Source: an uncultured Collinsella sp. (GTDB lineage Bacteria > Actinomycetota > Coriobacteriia > Coriobacteriales > Coriobacteriaceae). Taken from it: 64,000 nucleotides of DNA. A program made the translations under genes and the position numbers. Within the stretch, counting starts at the first letter, position 1. Each line of letters opens with the position of its first letter. A model generated the notes under the pieces. That model was given only the letters and a program-made list of their open reading frames with translations, made no database searches and was not told the origin of the DNA. Location of the stretch: contig CAAEON010000030.1 in the NCBI GenBank assembly GCA_900757615.1, forward strand, positions 62,001 through 126,000, written 5' to 3'. Positions 17,276 to 24,165 of the stretch are shown in pieces.

Positions 17276-17902
17276 ATGGCAAAGTTTGAAGTAAAGAACA
17301 GCGAGGGCAAGAAGGTCGCCGAGGCCGAGCTCGCCGCTGAGGTGTACGGCATCGAGCCGAACATCCACGTTATGCACCACATCGTCAAGTGCCAGATGGC
17401 CTCTTGGCGTCAGGGCACCCAGTCTGCTAAGGGTCGCTCTGAGGTTTCCGGTGGCGGCAAGAAGCCTTGGCGTCAGAAGGGCACCGGCCGTGCCCGCCAG
17501 GGTTCCATCCGTGCTGCCCAGTGGCGTCACGGTGGCGTTGTCTTCGCCCCCAAGCCCCGTTCCTACGCTAAGCGTATGAACAACAAGGAGGTCAAGCTGG
17601 CTATGCGCTCCGCGCTGTCCGCCAAGCTGGCCGATGGCGAGCTCGTGCTCGTCGACGACTACGGCTTCGAGAAGCCTTCCACCAAGGCTGCCGTCGCCAT
17701 GCTCAAGGCTCTCGGCCTTGAGGGCAAGCGTCTGACCATCATCGTTCGCGATGAGGACGTCAACGCCTACCTGTCGTTCCGCAACATTCCCAAGACGTTC
17801 ATCATCACTGCCGACGAGGCCAACACCTACGATCTCGTCAACAACAACGCTGTGCTGATGCCCGCCGACATCGCCGCTCACTTCGGGGAGGTGCTTGCAT
17901 AA
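17276..17902 (+). CDS. rplD: 50S ribosomal protein L4
   Basis: 208 residues. The conserved loop WRQKGTGRARQGSIRAAQWRHGGVVFAPKPRSY lines the exit tunnel. L4 is the usual autoregulator of S10 operons, acting on the leader RNA. AAGGAGAA precedes the ATG, and the stop directly abuts the rplW start. Confidence 0.97.
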   Translation: MAKFEVKNSEGKKVAEAELAAEVYGIEPNIHVMHHIVKCQMASWRQGTQSAKGRSEVSGGGKKPWRQKGTGRARQGSIRAAQWRHGGVVFAPKPRSYAKRMNNKEVKLAMRSALSAKLADGELVLVDDYGFEKPSTKAAVAMLKALGLEGKRLTIIVRDEDVNAYLSFRNIPKTFIITADEANTYDLVNNNAVLMPADIAAHFGEVLA

Positions 17903-18190
17903 ATGACCGCCCACGAGATCATCATCCGTCCGATTGTGTCCGAGCGTTCCTTCTCCGGCATGGAGCTGAACAAGTACACGTTCGAGGTCGCCAAGGATGC
18001 TAACAAGTATCAGATCAAGGACGCTGTCGAGGAGATCTTCGGCGTCAAGGTCGTTCGCGTGAACACCTTGACGGTCAAGCCCAAGACCAAGCGCGTGCGC
18101 TATGTCGCCGGCAAGACCCGTTCTTGGAAGAAGGCCATCGTCACGCTGGCCGAGGGCGACACCATCGAGGTCTTTGGCAACCAGGCCTAA
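17903..18190 (+). CDS. rplW: 50S ribosomal protein L23
   Basis: 95 residues, normal for L23, which sits at the exit tunnel and docks trigger factor and SRP. IIIRPIVSERSFSGMELNKYTFEVAKDANKYQIKDAVEEIFGVKV is typical. It begins at the base after the rplD stop. A 179-base gap with strong secondary structure follows before rplB. Confidence 0.96.
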   Translation: MTAHEIIIRPIVSERSFSGMELNKYTFEVAKDANKYQIKDAVEEIFGVKVVRVNTLTVKPKTKRVRYVAGKTRSWKKAIVTLAEGDTIEVFGNQA

Positions 18191-18208
18191 GACTCGCTGC
18201 TGTTGAGT

Positions 18209-18244
18209 GAGCTCATGCCTCCCAAATAGGGGAGGCGGGAGCTC
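18209..18244 (+). promoter_or_regulatory. Stem-loop between rplW and rplB
   Basis: GAGCTC and GCCTCCC pair with GGGAGGC and GAGCTC around an AAATA-type loop. No T run follows, so it is more likely a processing or attenuation structure than a strong terminator. It begins the unusually long rplW-rplB gap. Confidence 0.5.
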
Positions 18245-18263
18245 AAGGTTTCGGGCGTATAAA

Positions 18264-18289
18264 ATGGACACGCCCGGAACCGTGTATAC
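18264..18289 (+). promoter_or_regulatory. 26-nt motif upstream of rplB, shared with the rplC leader
   Basis: It reads ATGGACACGCCCG...CCGTGTATAC, 23 of 26 identical to 16399-16424. Here ACGCCCG also pairs with CGGGCGT about ten bases upstream. It suggests an internal promoter or a shared regulatory site that lets rplB and downstream genes be expressed separately from rplC-rplD-rplW. Confidence 0.5.
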
Positions 18290-18369
18290 GTCCGGTGTCA
18301 TCGCACCCGAGGCAGAACCTCGAATCCCTGTCTGCGATGGCTAACGGATTCCTATTGAAAGGGATTGTA

Positions 18370-19200
18370 ATGGCTGTAAAGCACCTTAAGCCGACCTCCG
18401 CTGGTAGGCGTTGGCAGACGATCTCCGATTTCTCTGAGATCACCTGCACCAAGCCCGAGAAGTCCCTTCTCGAGCCCCTGCCCAAGAAGGCCGGTCGTAA
18501 CAACAACGGCCGCATCACCACCCGCCACCAGGGCGGCGGCGTGAAGCGTCGTTACCGCGTGATCGACTTCAAGCGCAACAAGGACGGCGTGCCCGCCAAG
18601 GTTGCCACGATCGAGTACGATCCGAACCGTTCCGCTCGCATCGCTCTGCTGCACTACGCTGACGGTGAGAAGCGCTACATCCTGGCCCCCAAGGGCCTCG
18701 AGGTCGGTCAGACCATCATGTCCGGTTCTGACGCCGACATCAAGCCGGGCAACGCTCTGCCCCTCGCCGACATCCCCGTCGGTACGCTCATCCACGCCGT
18801 CGAGTTCCAGCCGGGCAAGGGCGCTGCTATCGCCCGTTCCGCCGGTAACTCCTGCCAGCTGATGGGTAAGGAGGGCAAGTACGCTATCGTCCGTATGCCT
18901 TCCTCCGAGATGCGCCGCATCCTCGTTACCTGCCGCGCCACCGTCGGTGAGGTCGGCAACGCCGATCACGCCAACATCGTCATCGGCAAGGCCGGCCGTA
19001 AGCGTCACATGAACGTGCGCCCGACCGTCCGCGGTACCGTCATGAACCCTGTCGACCACCCGCACGGCGGTGGCGAGGGCAAGAACCACACCTCTGGTCG
19101 TCCCTCTGTTACCCCCTGGGGTAAGCCGACGAAGGGCCTTCGTACGCGCAAGAAGAAGAAGGTCTCGAACCAGCACATCATTCGTCGCCGTAAGAAGTAA
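18370..19200 (+). CDS. rplB: 50S ribosomal protein L2
   Basis: 276 residues. L2 binds 23S rRNA domain IV and is needed for subunit joining and peptidyl transfer. TTRHQGGGVKRRYR, GNALPLADIPVGT and the C-terminal NPVDHPHGGGEGK (with the conserved His) are intact. The ATG at 18370 gives the family start MAVKHLKPTSAGRR; AAAGGGA lies upstream. Extending upstream would run into the structured leader. Confidence 0.97.
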   Translation: MAVKHLKPTSAGRRWQTISDFSEITCTKPEKSLLEPLPKKAGRNNNGRITTRHQGGGVKRRYRVIDFKRNKDGVPAKVATIEYDPNRSARIALLHYADGEKRYILAPKGLEVGQTIMSGSDADIKPGNALPLADIPVGTLIHAVEFQPGKGAAIARSAGNSCQLMGKEGKYAIVRMPSSEMRRILVTCRATVGEVGNADHANIVIGKAGRKRHMNVRPTVRGTVMNPVDHPHGGGEGKNHTSGRPSVTPWGKPTKGLRTRKKKKVSNQHIIRRRKK

Positions 19201-19232
19201 TTTCGGATACCGAGTTTTAGGAGAAAGCACTT

Positions 19233-19493
19233 ATGAGCAGAAGTCTCAAAAAGGGCCCGTTCGTGGAGACTCGCCTTCTCTCGCGTATCACCGCGATGAA
19301 CGAGGCTGGCAAGAAGGACGTCGTGAAGACCTGGTCCCGCGCGTCCACCATCTTCCCCGAGATGGTTGGTCACACCATCGCCGTCCACGACGGCCGCAAG
19401 CATGTGCCCGTGTATGTTACCGAGTCCATGGTTGGTCACAAGCTCGGCGAGTTCGCGCCGACTCGTACGTTCCGTGGCCACAAGGCCAAATAG
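19233..19493 (+). CDS. rpsS: 30S ribosomal protein S19
   Basis: 86 residues. MSRSLKKGPFVETRLLSRI and TRTFRGHKAK are diagnostic; S19 lies in the 30S head and contacts the A-site tRNA. GGAGAAAG precedes the ATG. It follows rplB by 32 bases and precedes rplV by 14. Confidence 0.97.
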   Translation: MSRSLKKGPFVETRLLSRITAMNEAGKKDVVKTWSRASTIFPEMVGHTIAVHDGRKHVPVYVTESMVGHKLGEFAPTRTFRGHKAK

Positions 19494-19507
19494 GGGGTTA
19501 ACCGTAA

Positions 19508-19879
19508 ATGGCAACTAAGTCTATTGAAACTGAGGCCACCGAGGTTCGCGCCGTCGCTAAGTACGTGCGTGTTTCCCCCAGCAAGGCCCGCCTGGTGGTC
19601 GATCTGATCCGCCGCAAGCCTGTCGCTCAGGCCTTCGACATCCTCCACTTCTGCGACCGCGCCGTCGCCGTGGATGTCGAGAAGGTTCTCCGTTCCGCCG
19701 TTGCGAACGCCGAGAACAACAACGGTCTGCGTGCCGACAACCTGGTTGTCGCCGCTGCCTATGTTGACGAGGGTCCGACGCTTAAGCGCATCCGTCCCCG
19801 CGCCAAGGGTTCCGCTTCTCGCATTCTGAAGCGTACTTCCCACATCACCGTCGTCGTTGCTCCTCGAAAGGAGGCGTAA
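19508..19879 (+). CDS. rplV: 50S ribosomal protein L22
   Basis: 123 residues. VRAVAKYVRVSPSKARLVVDLIRRKPV and the tunnel beta-hairpin region KRIRPRAKGSASRILKRTSHITVVV are typical; this loop is where macrolide-resistance changes occur in other species. It has a short N-terminal extension of about ten residues. rpsC starts six bases after the stop. Confidence 0.97.
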   Translation: MATKSIETEATEVRAVAKYVRVSPSKARLVVDLIRRKPVAQAFDILHFCDRAVAVDVEKVLRSAVANAENNNGLRADNLVVAAAYVDEGPTLKRIRPRAKGSASRILKRTSHITVVVAPRKEA

Positions 19880-19885
19880 AGCTGT

Positions 19886-20596
19886 ATGGGTCAGAAAGTC
19901 TACCCCACCGGCTTCCGTCTTGGCATCACCGAGAACTGGCGCTCCCGCTGGTTCGCAGAGAAGGATTACGCTAAGACCCTCGGTAACGATCTCGAGATCC
20001 GCAAGTACCTCGAGAAGCGTCTTTCCCGCGCAGCTGTCTCCCGCGTCGAGATCGAGCGCGCTGGCGACAAGGTGAAGGTCATCATCCTCACCGCTCGCCC
20101 CGGCGTTGTCATCGGTAAGAAGGGTGCCGAGATCGATACCCTCCGCACCGAGCTCGAGAAGGTCGCTGGCGTCTCCAAGGGCCAGCTCTCCGTCGACGTT
20201 GTCGAGATCAAGCGCCCCGAGCTCGACGCCAACCTCGTTGCTCAGTCTATCGCCGAGCAGCTCGAGGGCCGCGTTGCCTTCCGTCGCGCTATGCGCAAGG
20301 CTGTCCAGTCTGCCCGCAAGGCCGGCGCTAAGGGCATCCGTATCCAGTGCTCCGGTCGTCTCGGCGGTGCCGAGATGGGCCGTCGTGAGTGGTACCGCGA
20401 GGGTCGCGTGCCTCTGCACACCCTCCGTGCCAAGATCGACTACGGCACGGCTGTCGCCAGCACCACCATGGGCGCTTGCGGCGTGAAGGTCTGGATCTAC
20501 CTGGGCGAGAAGCTCCCGGGCCAGCCTGTTCCCAACCCTGCACTCGAGGGCTCTTCCCGTCCTCGTCGTCGTAACTCCGAGAGGAGGGGTCAGTAG
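19886..20596 (+). CDS. rpsC: 30S ribosomal protein S3
   Basis: 236 residues. MGQKVYPTGFRLGI, the KH domain GxxG segment VIGKKGAEIDTL, and MGRREWYREGRVPLHTLRAKIDYG identify S3, part of the mRNA entry helicase site. The C-terminal tail is basic. Its TAG stop shares one base with the GTG start of rplP. Confidence 0.97.
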   Translation: MGQKVYPTGFRLGITENWRSRWFAEKDYAKTLGNDLEIRKYLEKRLSRAAVSRVEIERAGDKVKVIILTARPGVVIGKKGAEIDTLRTELEKVAGVSKGQLSVDVVEIKRPELDANLVAQSIAEQLEGRVAFRRAMRKAVQSARKAGAKGIRIQCSGRLGGAEMGRREWYREGRVPLHTLRAKIDYGTAVASTTMGACGVKVWIYLGEKLPGQPVPNPALEGSSRPRRRNSERRGQ

Positions 20597-21099
20597 TGCT
20601 TGCCCCTAAGCGTATTCTTCACCGCAAGGTGCAGCGTGGCTCCATGAAGGGCCAGGCCAAGGGTAATACCGAGCTGCATTTCGGCGAGTTTGGTATCCAG
20701 GCTCTCGAGGCCCATTGGATCACCAACCGTCAGATCGAGGCCGCTCGTATTGCCATGACCCGCTACATGAAGCGTGGCGGTCGTGTCTACATCACGATCT
20801 TCCCCGATAAGCCCATCACCAAGAAGCCTGCCGAGACTCGCATGGGTTCTGGTAAGGGTAATCCCGAGGAGTGGGTGGCCGTCGTCAAGCCCGGCCGCAT
20901 CATGTTCGAGGTCAAGGGCGTGCCCGAGGAGGTCGCTCGCGAGGCTCTGCGTCTTGCACAGCACAAGCTTCCCATCAAGACCAAGATTGTTGCTGCCAAG
21001 AACGCTGAGCAGCGCATCGAGAAGGAGATGGCTGAGGAGGCCGCTCTCGAGGCCAAGTGGGCTGCTGAGGACGCCGCCGCCGCCAAGGAGGAGAACTAA
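20596..21099 (+). CDS. rplP: 50S ribosomal protein L16 with C-terminal extension
   Basis: 167 residues, about 25 longer than usual (137-145). The core (MLAPKRILHRKVQRGSMKGQAKGNTELHFGEFGIQALEAHWITNRQIEAARIAMTRYMKRGGRVYITIFPDKP) is canonical. The extra tail after about residue 135 is Ala/Glu/Lys-rich and likely a charged helix. Translation starts at GTG 20596, overlapping the rpsC stop by one base with GAGGAGG upstream. Its stop overlaps the rpmC ATG, again by one base. Confidence 0.95.
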   Translation: MLAPKRILHRKVQRGSMKGQAKGNTELHFGEFGIQALEAHWITNRQIEAARIAMTRYMKRGGRVYITIFPDKPITKKPAETRMGSGKGNPEEWVAVVKPGRIMFEVKGVPEEVAREALRLAQHKLPIKTKIVAAKNAEQRIEKEMAEEAALEAKWAAEDAAAAKEEN

Positions 21100-21314
21100 T
21101 GAAGCCCGCAGAGATTCGTGAGCTCTCGGACGCTCAGCTCGTTGAGAAGCTGAAGGAAATGCGCGCCGAGCTCTTTAACCTTCGTTTCCAGATGGCCACC
21201 AGCCAGCTGGACAACACCGCTCGCGTCAACACCGTGAAGAAGGACATCGCTCGCGTCCTCACGGAGCAGCGCGCCCGCGAGATCGCAGCGGAGAAGTCCG
21301 CTGTCGCCGAGTAG
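21099..21314 (+). CDS. rpmC: 50S ribosomal protein L29
   Basis: 71 residues, a two-helix protein at the tunnel exit. IRELSDAQLVEKLKEMRAELFNLRFQMATSQLDNTARVNTVKKDIARVLTE is the typical L29 pattern. The ATG overlaps the rplP stop (TAATG), with AAGGAGGA upstream. Confidence 0.96.
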   Translation: MKPAEIRELSDAQLVEKLKEMRAELFNLRFQMATSQLDNTARVNTVKKDIARVLTEQRAREIAAEKSAVAE

Positions 21315-21330
21315 GACCTAAGGAGAGAAC

Positions 21331-21591
21331 ATGACTGATTCGCGTAACTCGCGTAAGGTCCGTACGGGTGTCGTTACCTCCGTCTCCGGTGCCAAGACCA
21401 TTGTTGTCACCATCACCGAGCGCAAGCGTCACCCCAAGTACGGCAAGATGATGACCAGCTCCAAGAAGCTGCACGCTCACGACGAGGAGTGCACGGCTGG
21501 CGTGGGCGATACCGTCCGCGTTATGGAGACCCGTCCTATGTCCAAGATGAAGCGTTGGCGCCTCATCGAGGTCGTCGAGCGCGCTAAATAA
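21331..21591 (+). CDS. rpsQ: 30S ribosomal protein S17
   Basis: 86 residues. RKVRTGVVTSVSGAKTIVVTITERKRHPKYGKMM followed by DTVRVMETRPMSKMKRWRLIEVVERAK is the S17 OB-fold signature. AAGGAGAG precedes the ATG. A 118-base structured gap separates it from rplN. Confidence 0.96.
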   Translation: MTDSRNSRKVRTGVVTSVSGAKTIVVTITERKRHPKYGKMMTSSKKLHAHDEECTAGVGDTVRVMETRPMSKMKRWRLIEVVERAK

Positions 21592-21618
21592 GCAGTCGCT
21601 CTTACGACTTGTACGTTT

Positions 21619-21684
21619 CCGAAGATGTGCGTATGTCTGGCTTGCATACCACGGGCCGTATAAAGGCTGCGCACCTCTCTTCGG
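21619..21684 (+). promoter_or_regulatory. Structured leader between rpsQ and rplN
   Basis: CCGAAGA (21619-21625) pairs with TCTTCGG (21678-21684), GTGCG (21627-21631) pairs with CGCAC (21670-21674), and GTATG/CATAC forms an inner hairpin. The structure ends 25 bases before the rplN ATG. It marks the S10/spc boundary and may allow separate control; it could be a binding site for a ribosomal protein. Confidence 0.5.
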
Positions 21685-21709
21685 TTCTTAGTTCGGAGGA
21701 ACATCTACC

Positions 21710-22078
21710 ATGATTCAGATGCAAACCATGCTGAACGTCGCCGACAACTCCGGCGCTCGCAAGATTCGCTGCATCAAGGTGCTTGGCGGTTCCAAGCGTC
21801 GTTATGCAGGCATCGGCGATGTGTTCATCGGTGCTGTCCAGGAGGCTACCCCTGGCGCCAACGTCAAGAAGAAGGACGTTGTCCGTTGCGTCGTCGTTCG
21901 CACCGTTAAGGAGATCCGCCGCAAGGATGGCTCCTACATTCGCTTTGATGACAACGCCTGCGTTGTCATCAACAACGATGGTTCGCCCGTCGGCACCCGT
22001 ATCTTCGGGCCCGTCGCTCGCGAGCTTCGTGACAAGAAGTACATGAAGATCGTCTCGCTCGCTCCCGAGACCCTGTAG
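21710..22078 (+). CDS. rplN: 50S ribosomal protein L14
   Basis: 122 residues, standard length. MIQMQTMLNVADNSGARKIRCIKVLGGSKRRYAGIGDV and GTRIFGPVARELRDKKYMKIVSLAPETL are diagnostic. L14 forms intersubunit contacts. CGGAGGAA precedes the ATG. It is followed by rplX after 13 bases. Confidence 0.97.
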   Translation: MIQMQTMLNVADNSGARKIRCIKVLGGSKRRYAGIGDVFIGAVQEATPGANVKKKDVVRCVVVRTVKEIRRKDGSYIRFDDNACVVINNDGSPVGTRIFGPVARELRDKKYMKIVSLAPETL

Positions 22079-22091
22079 TTAGGGGAGATAT

Positions 22092-22397
22092 ATGTATATC
22101 AAGAAGGGCGATAAGGTCCAGGTTCTCTCTGGTAAGGATCGCGGCAAGCAGGGCGTTGTCCTGCGTGCTCTCCCCGCCGAGAACAAGGTCGTTGTCGAGG
22201 GCGTTTCGGTCGTCAAGAAGGCCGTCAAGCCCAACGCTGCCAACCAGCAGGGCGGCATCGTTTCGCAGGAGGCTCCCATCGACGCCTCCAACGTCAATCT
22301 CGTTTGCCCCGAGTGCGGTAAGGTTACCCGCGTCGGTCACGAGAAGGACGGCAAGAACAAGCTGCGCGTCTGCAAGAAGTGCGGCCACAAGTTCTAA
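22092..22397 (+). CDS. rplX: 50S ribosomal protein L24
   Basis: 101 residues. The KOW motif KKGDKVQVLSGKDRGKQGVVLRALP lies at the N-terminus, and the C-terminal CPECGKVTRVGHEKDGKNKLRVCKKCGHKF forms a four-Cys zinc-ribbon-like unit seen in many L24 proteins. rplE, rpsN and rpsH normally follow, but here a terminator and a decayed region follow instead. Confidence 0.96.
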   Translation: MYIKKGDKVQVLSGKDRGKQGVVLRALPAENKVVVEGVSVVKKAVKPNAANQQGGIVSQEAPIDASNVNLVCPECGKVTRVGHEKDGKNKLRVCKKCGHKF

Positions 22398-22423
22398 GCT
22401 GCCCGCAACATCAAGTTGCTAGC

Positions 22424-22457
22424 AAAGGCCCGGATGCCATGGCACCCGGGCCTTTTT
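22424..22457 (+). terminator. Rho-independent terminator after rplX
   Basis: AAGGCCCGG and CCGGGCCTT form a nine-bp stem around an ATGCCATGGCAC-type loop, followed by TTTTTCT. It ends the ribosomal protein operon at rplX. Confidence 0.88.
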
Positions 22458-23169
22458 CTATCCCTACTCGATGGCTTCGGTTCTGCCGTCCTGTCATTCC
22501 GGTTGCATCCAGTTTTCGGTGCCGTCTCGAATCGAGTGCCGCCAGGTGACACCCTGTCGCGTTTCGTCGGCTTCGGGGACAAAAGTCGGGACAACTCCAA
22601 AAACTATTTTCGAACTCAGGGCTTTGAGTTTTTGTTTTTGTCCCAAAGGGCGCGGCGGGATGCCTTTGGAGGCTCGATAGCGCCGAAAACGCCCGTTTTG
22701 AAACTTAAAAGCCTTTTCGCGTGCAAGCCGCCAGCTGCAATAGGAAGTGAATCAACGCAGGTGGCTTTCAAGCAGTTTGCAAAACTGCAGGTCGCAGGTC
22801 TTCATTGCCAGTAGGAGAAATGAGTAGTCTCAGGTGGCTTGCCCATGAGTTGACGAACGGGATTTGAGATTACGCTGACGTCCGGAAACGCTTCGAGCAC
22901 GGCGTTACGTTTTTGGGGTTTGGGCGTAGCCCCTGCACCCGCGAGCGCGGGCCTTAAGCCCGCCGAGAGGGTGACGCGTCGAAAACGAAGGGGAAAGAGA
23001 GAAGGGGCCGTCCCTATCATTCAGGTTGCGACCGAAGAAGACAAGGAGACCCCCTGAGCCTGAATGATGCCCCACAGACCGCGTCCGACCGAGCTCAAGC
23101 CGAGCTTTTCCTGACGTCCGCCTTCGCGAAGATGATGGCTGGATTGGCTATGGATTGGCAACACTTATT
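22458..23169. other. Gene-poor decayed stretch
   Basis: About 700 bases without a supported gene. Base composition is less GC-rich than the neighbours. Short palindromes occur, for example CCCGCGAGCGCGGG near 22940. It lies between the rplX terminator and the IS3-type remnant and looks like junk left by rearrangement. Confidence 0.6.
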
Positions 23170-23189
23170 TGGACGATTCCGGGAGGGAC

Positions 23190-23634
23190 GGCCCCGCCTC
23201 CCTGAACTCGACCGGCGACATGTAGCCCAGCGTCGAGTGGATCCTGAAGTTGTTGTACCAGTGCACGTAATCCAAGAGCTTGGCTCGGAGCTCGCGCGTC
23301 CCTCCTCGGTCCTTCGGAGTGGCCGAAGATCTCCCCGTTGCAGAGGTCGACGAGCAGGCAGACGTAGTTCCACGACGCCCCGACGCGCACGCAGACCAAG
23401 TCGCTGCATATATGGGTGCACGGCGCCCTGCCGCCGAAGCCGCGCGCGACGACGTTCGACACGTCGGCCTCGTTGACCGCCCCGGGGTGCACCTTGAACC
23501 TCTTCCTGCCGTATGCGCCGGCCAGGCCGTTCTCCCTCATGATGCGGCAGACGCGGCGCCGGCTGACGGTAACGCCCGACCTCCCGGGCGACGCCTTGAT
23601 CTTGCGCGATCCGTTCCGGCCCTTGCTGGCGGCG
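23190..23634 (-). pseudogene. IS3-family transposase (OrfB) remnant
   Basis: On the minus strand a fragment reads GSRKIKASPGRSGVTVSRRRVCRIMRENGLAGAYGRKRFKVHPG, then WNYVCLLVDLCNGEIFGHSEGPRRDA. After a frame change near 23290 it reads ELRAKLLDYVHWYNNFRIHSTLGYMSPVEFREAG. These are the HTH_21 region, the start of the rve integrase core and the family C-terminus of IS3/IS150-type OrfB. The central segment between them, with the second Asp and the Glu of the DDE triad, is deleted. It cannot be active. Confidence 0.85.
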
Positions 23635-23659
23635 TGCGCCGCCGCGGCCGCCGTCGCCC

Positions 23660-23939
23660 CCGACATTAAGGTCCTCAAGGGCCGCGTCGTCTCCGGCGAC
23701 CAGTTCGTCTCGCCCGCGGAACAGAAGGAGCGAATCCTCGCGACCTTCGGCGACCTGTGCTGCGAGATGGAGGGCTGCACCATCGCGCAGGCCTCCTATC
23801 TCAACGGCGTGCCCCTCGTCGTCGTGCGCGCCATCAGCGACAAGCCCTGCGCCGAGGGCCGGGTCGTGACTACAACACTTTCGAGAAGAAGGCCGCCTGC
23901 GACTGCGCCCGCATCGCCGCGCGCATGGTTAAGCTTTAG
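23660..23939 (+). pseudogene. mtnN: 5'-methylthioadenosine/S-adenosylhomocysteine nucleosidase remnant
   Basis: The frame reads DIKVLKGRVVSGDQFVSPAEQKERILATFGDLCCEMEGCTIAQASYLNGVPLVVVRAISDK, which matches the C-terminal half of MtnN including the MEG and the catalytic Asp in RAISD. Near 23865 the frame shifts and continues DYNTFEKKAACDCARIAARMVKL to a TAG stop at 23937. The N-terminal half is missing where the transposase remnant abuts. It is therefore a truncated and frameshifted relic of a gene that recycles methylthioadenosine and SAH. Confidence 0.82.
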
Positions 23940-23993
23940 GCCCTGCGCGCCGGGGCCCTTCTTTATGTTGGGACCCCGGCGCGCAGGGCCCTT
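23939..23993 (+). terminator. Terminator of the mtnN relic
   Basis: GGCCCTGCGCGCCGGGG and CCCCGGCGCGCAGGGCC are perfect complements (17 bp) around an 18-nt loop and are followed by CTTT. It stays intact directly after the degenerate mtnN stop and shields levR from upstream transcription. Confidence 0.8.
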
Positions 23994-24135
23994 TCCAAAG
24001 CGAAGTGTCGAGCCGAAGTGTTGAGCGTCGGCCCTGAATGTTCAATGGCCGTTGTTTTCTGCCCCTCAAGTGGTGGACTTTTCCTCGGAGCTGTTGATTC
24101 CCTCACGCGCCCCCTTCCGTTCTCTGTTCTCCCCT

Positions 24136-24141
24136 TATACT
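24136..24141 (+). promoter_or_regulatory. Possible -10 box of the levR-like gene
   Basis: TATACT lies 24 bases before the ATG. No good -35 hexamer is seen, so the assignment is tentative. A strong ribosome site GAGGAGGT lies at 24150-24157. Confidence 0.4.
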
Positions 24142-24165
24142 CCTTGTACGAGGAGGTAAGAAGTC

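Noticed and set aside
22416..22814. 132-codon frame downstream of rplX
   Set aside because: It begins inside the terminator, has no ribosome site and shows no recognisable motif or coding-like composition.
22458..23169. CRISPR array, tRNA or rRNA genes
   Set aside because: I looked through gaps in the window for regularly spaced short repeats with unique spacers and for tRNA T-loop patterns. None was found.
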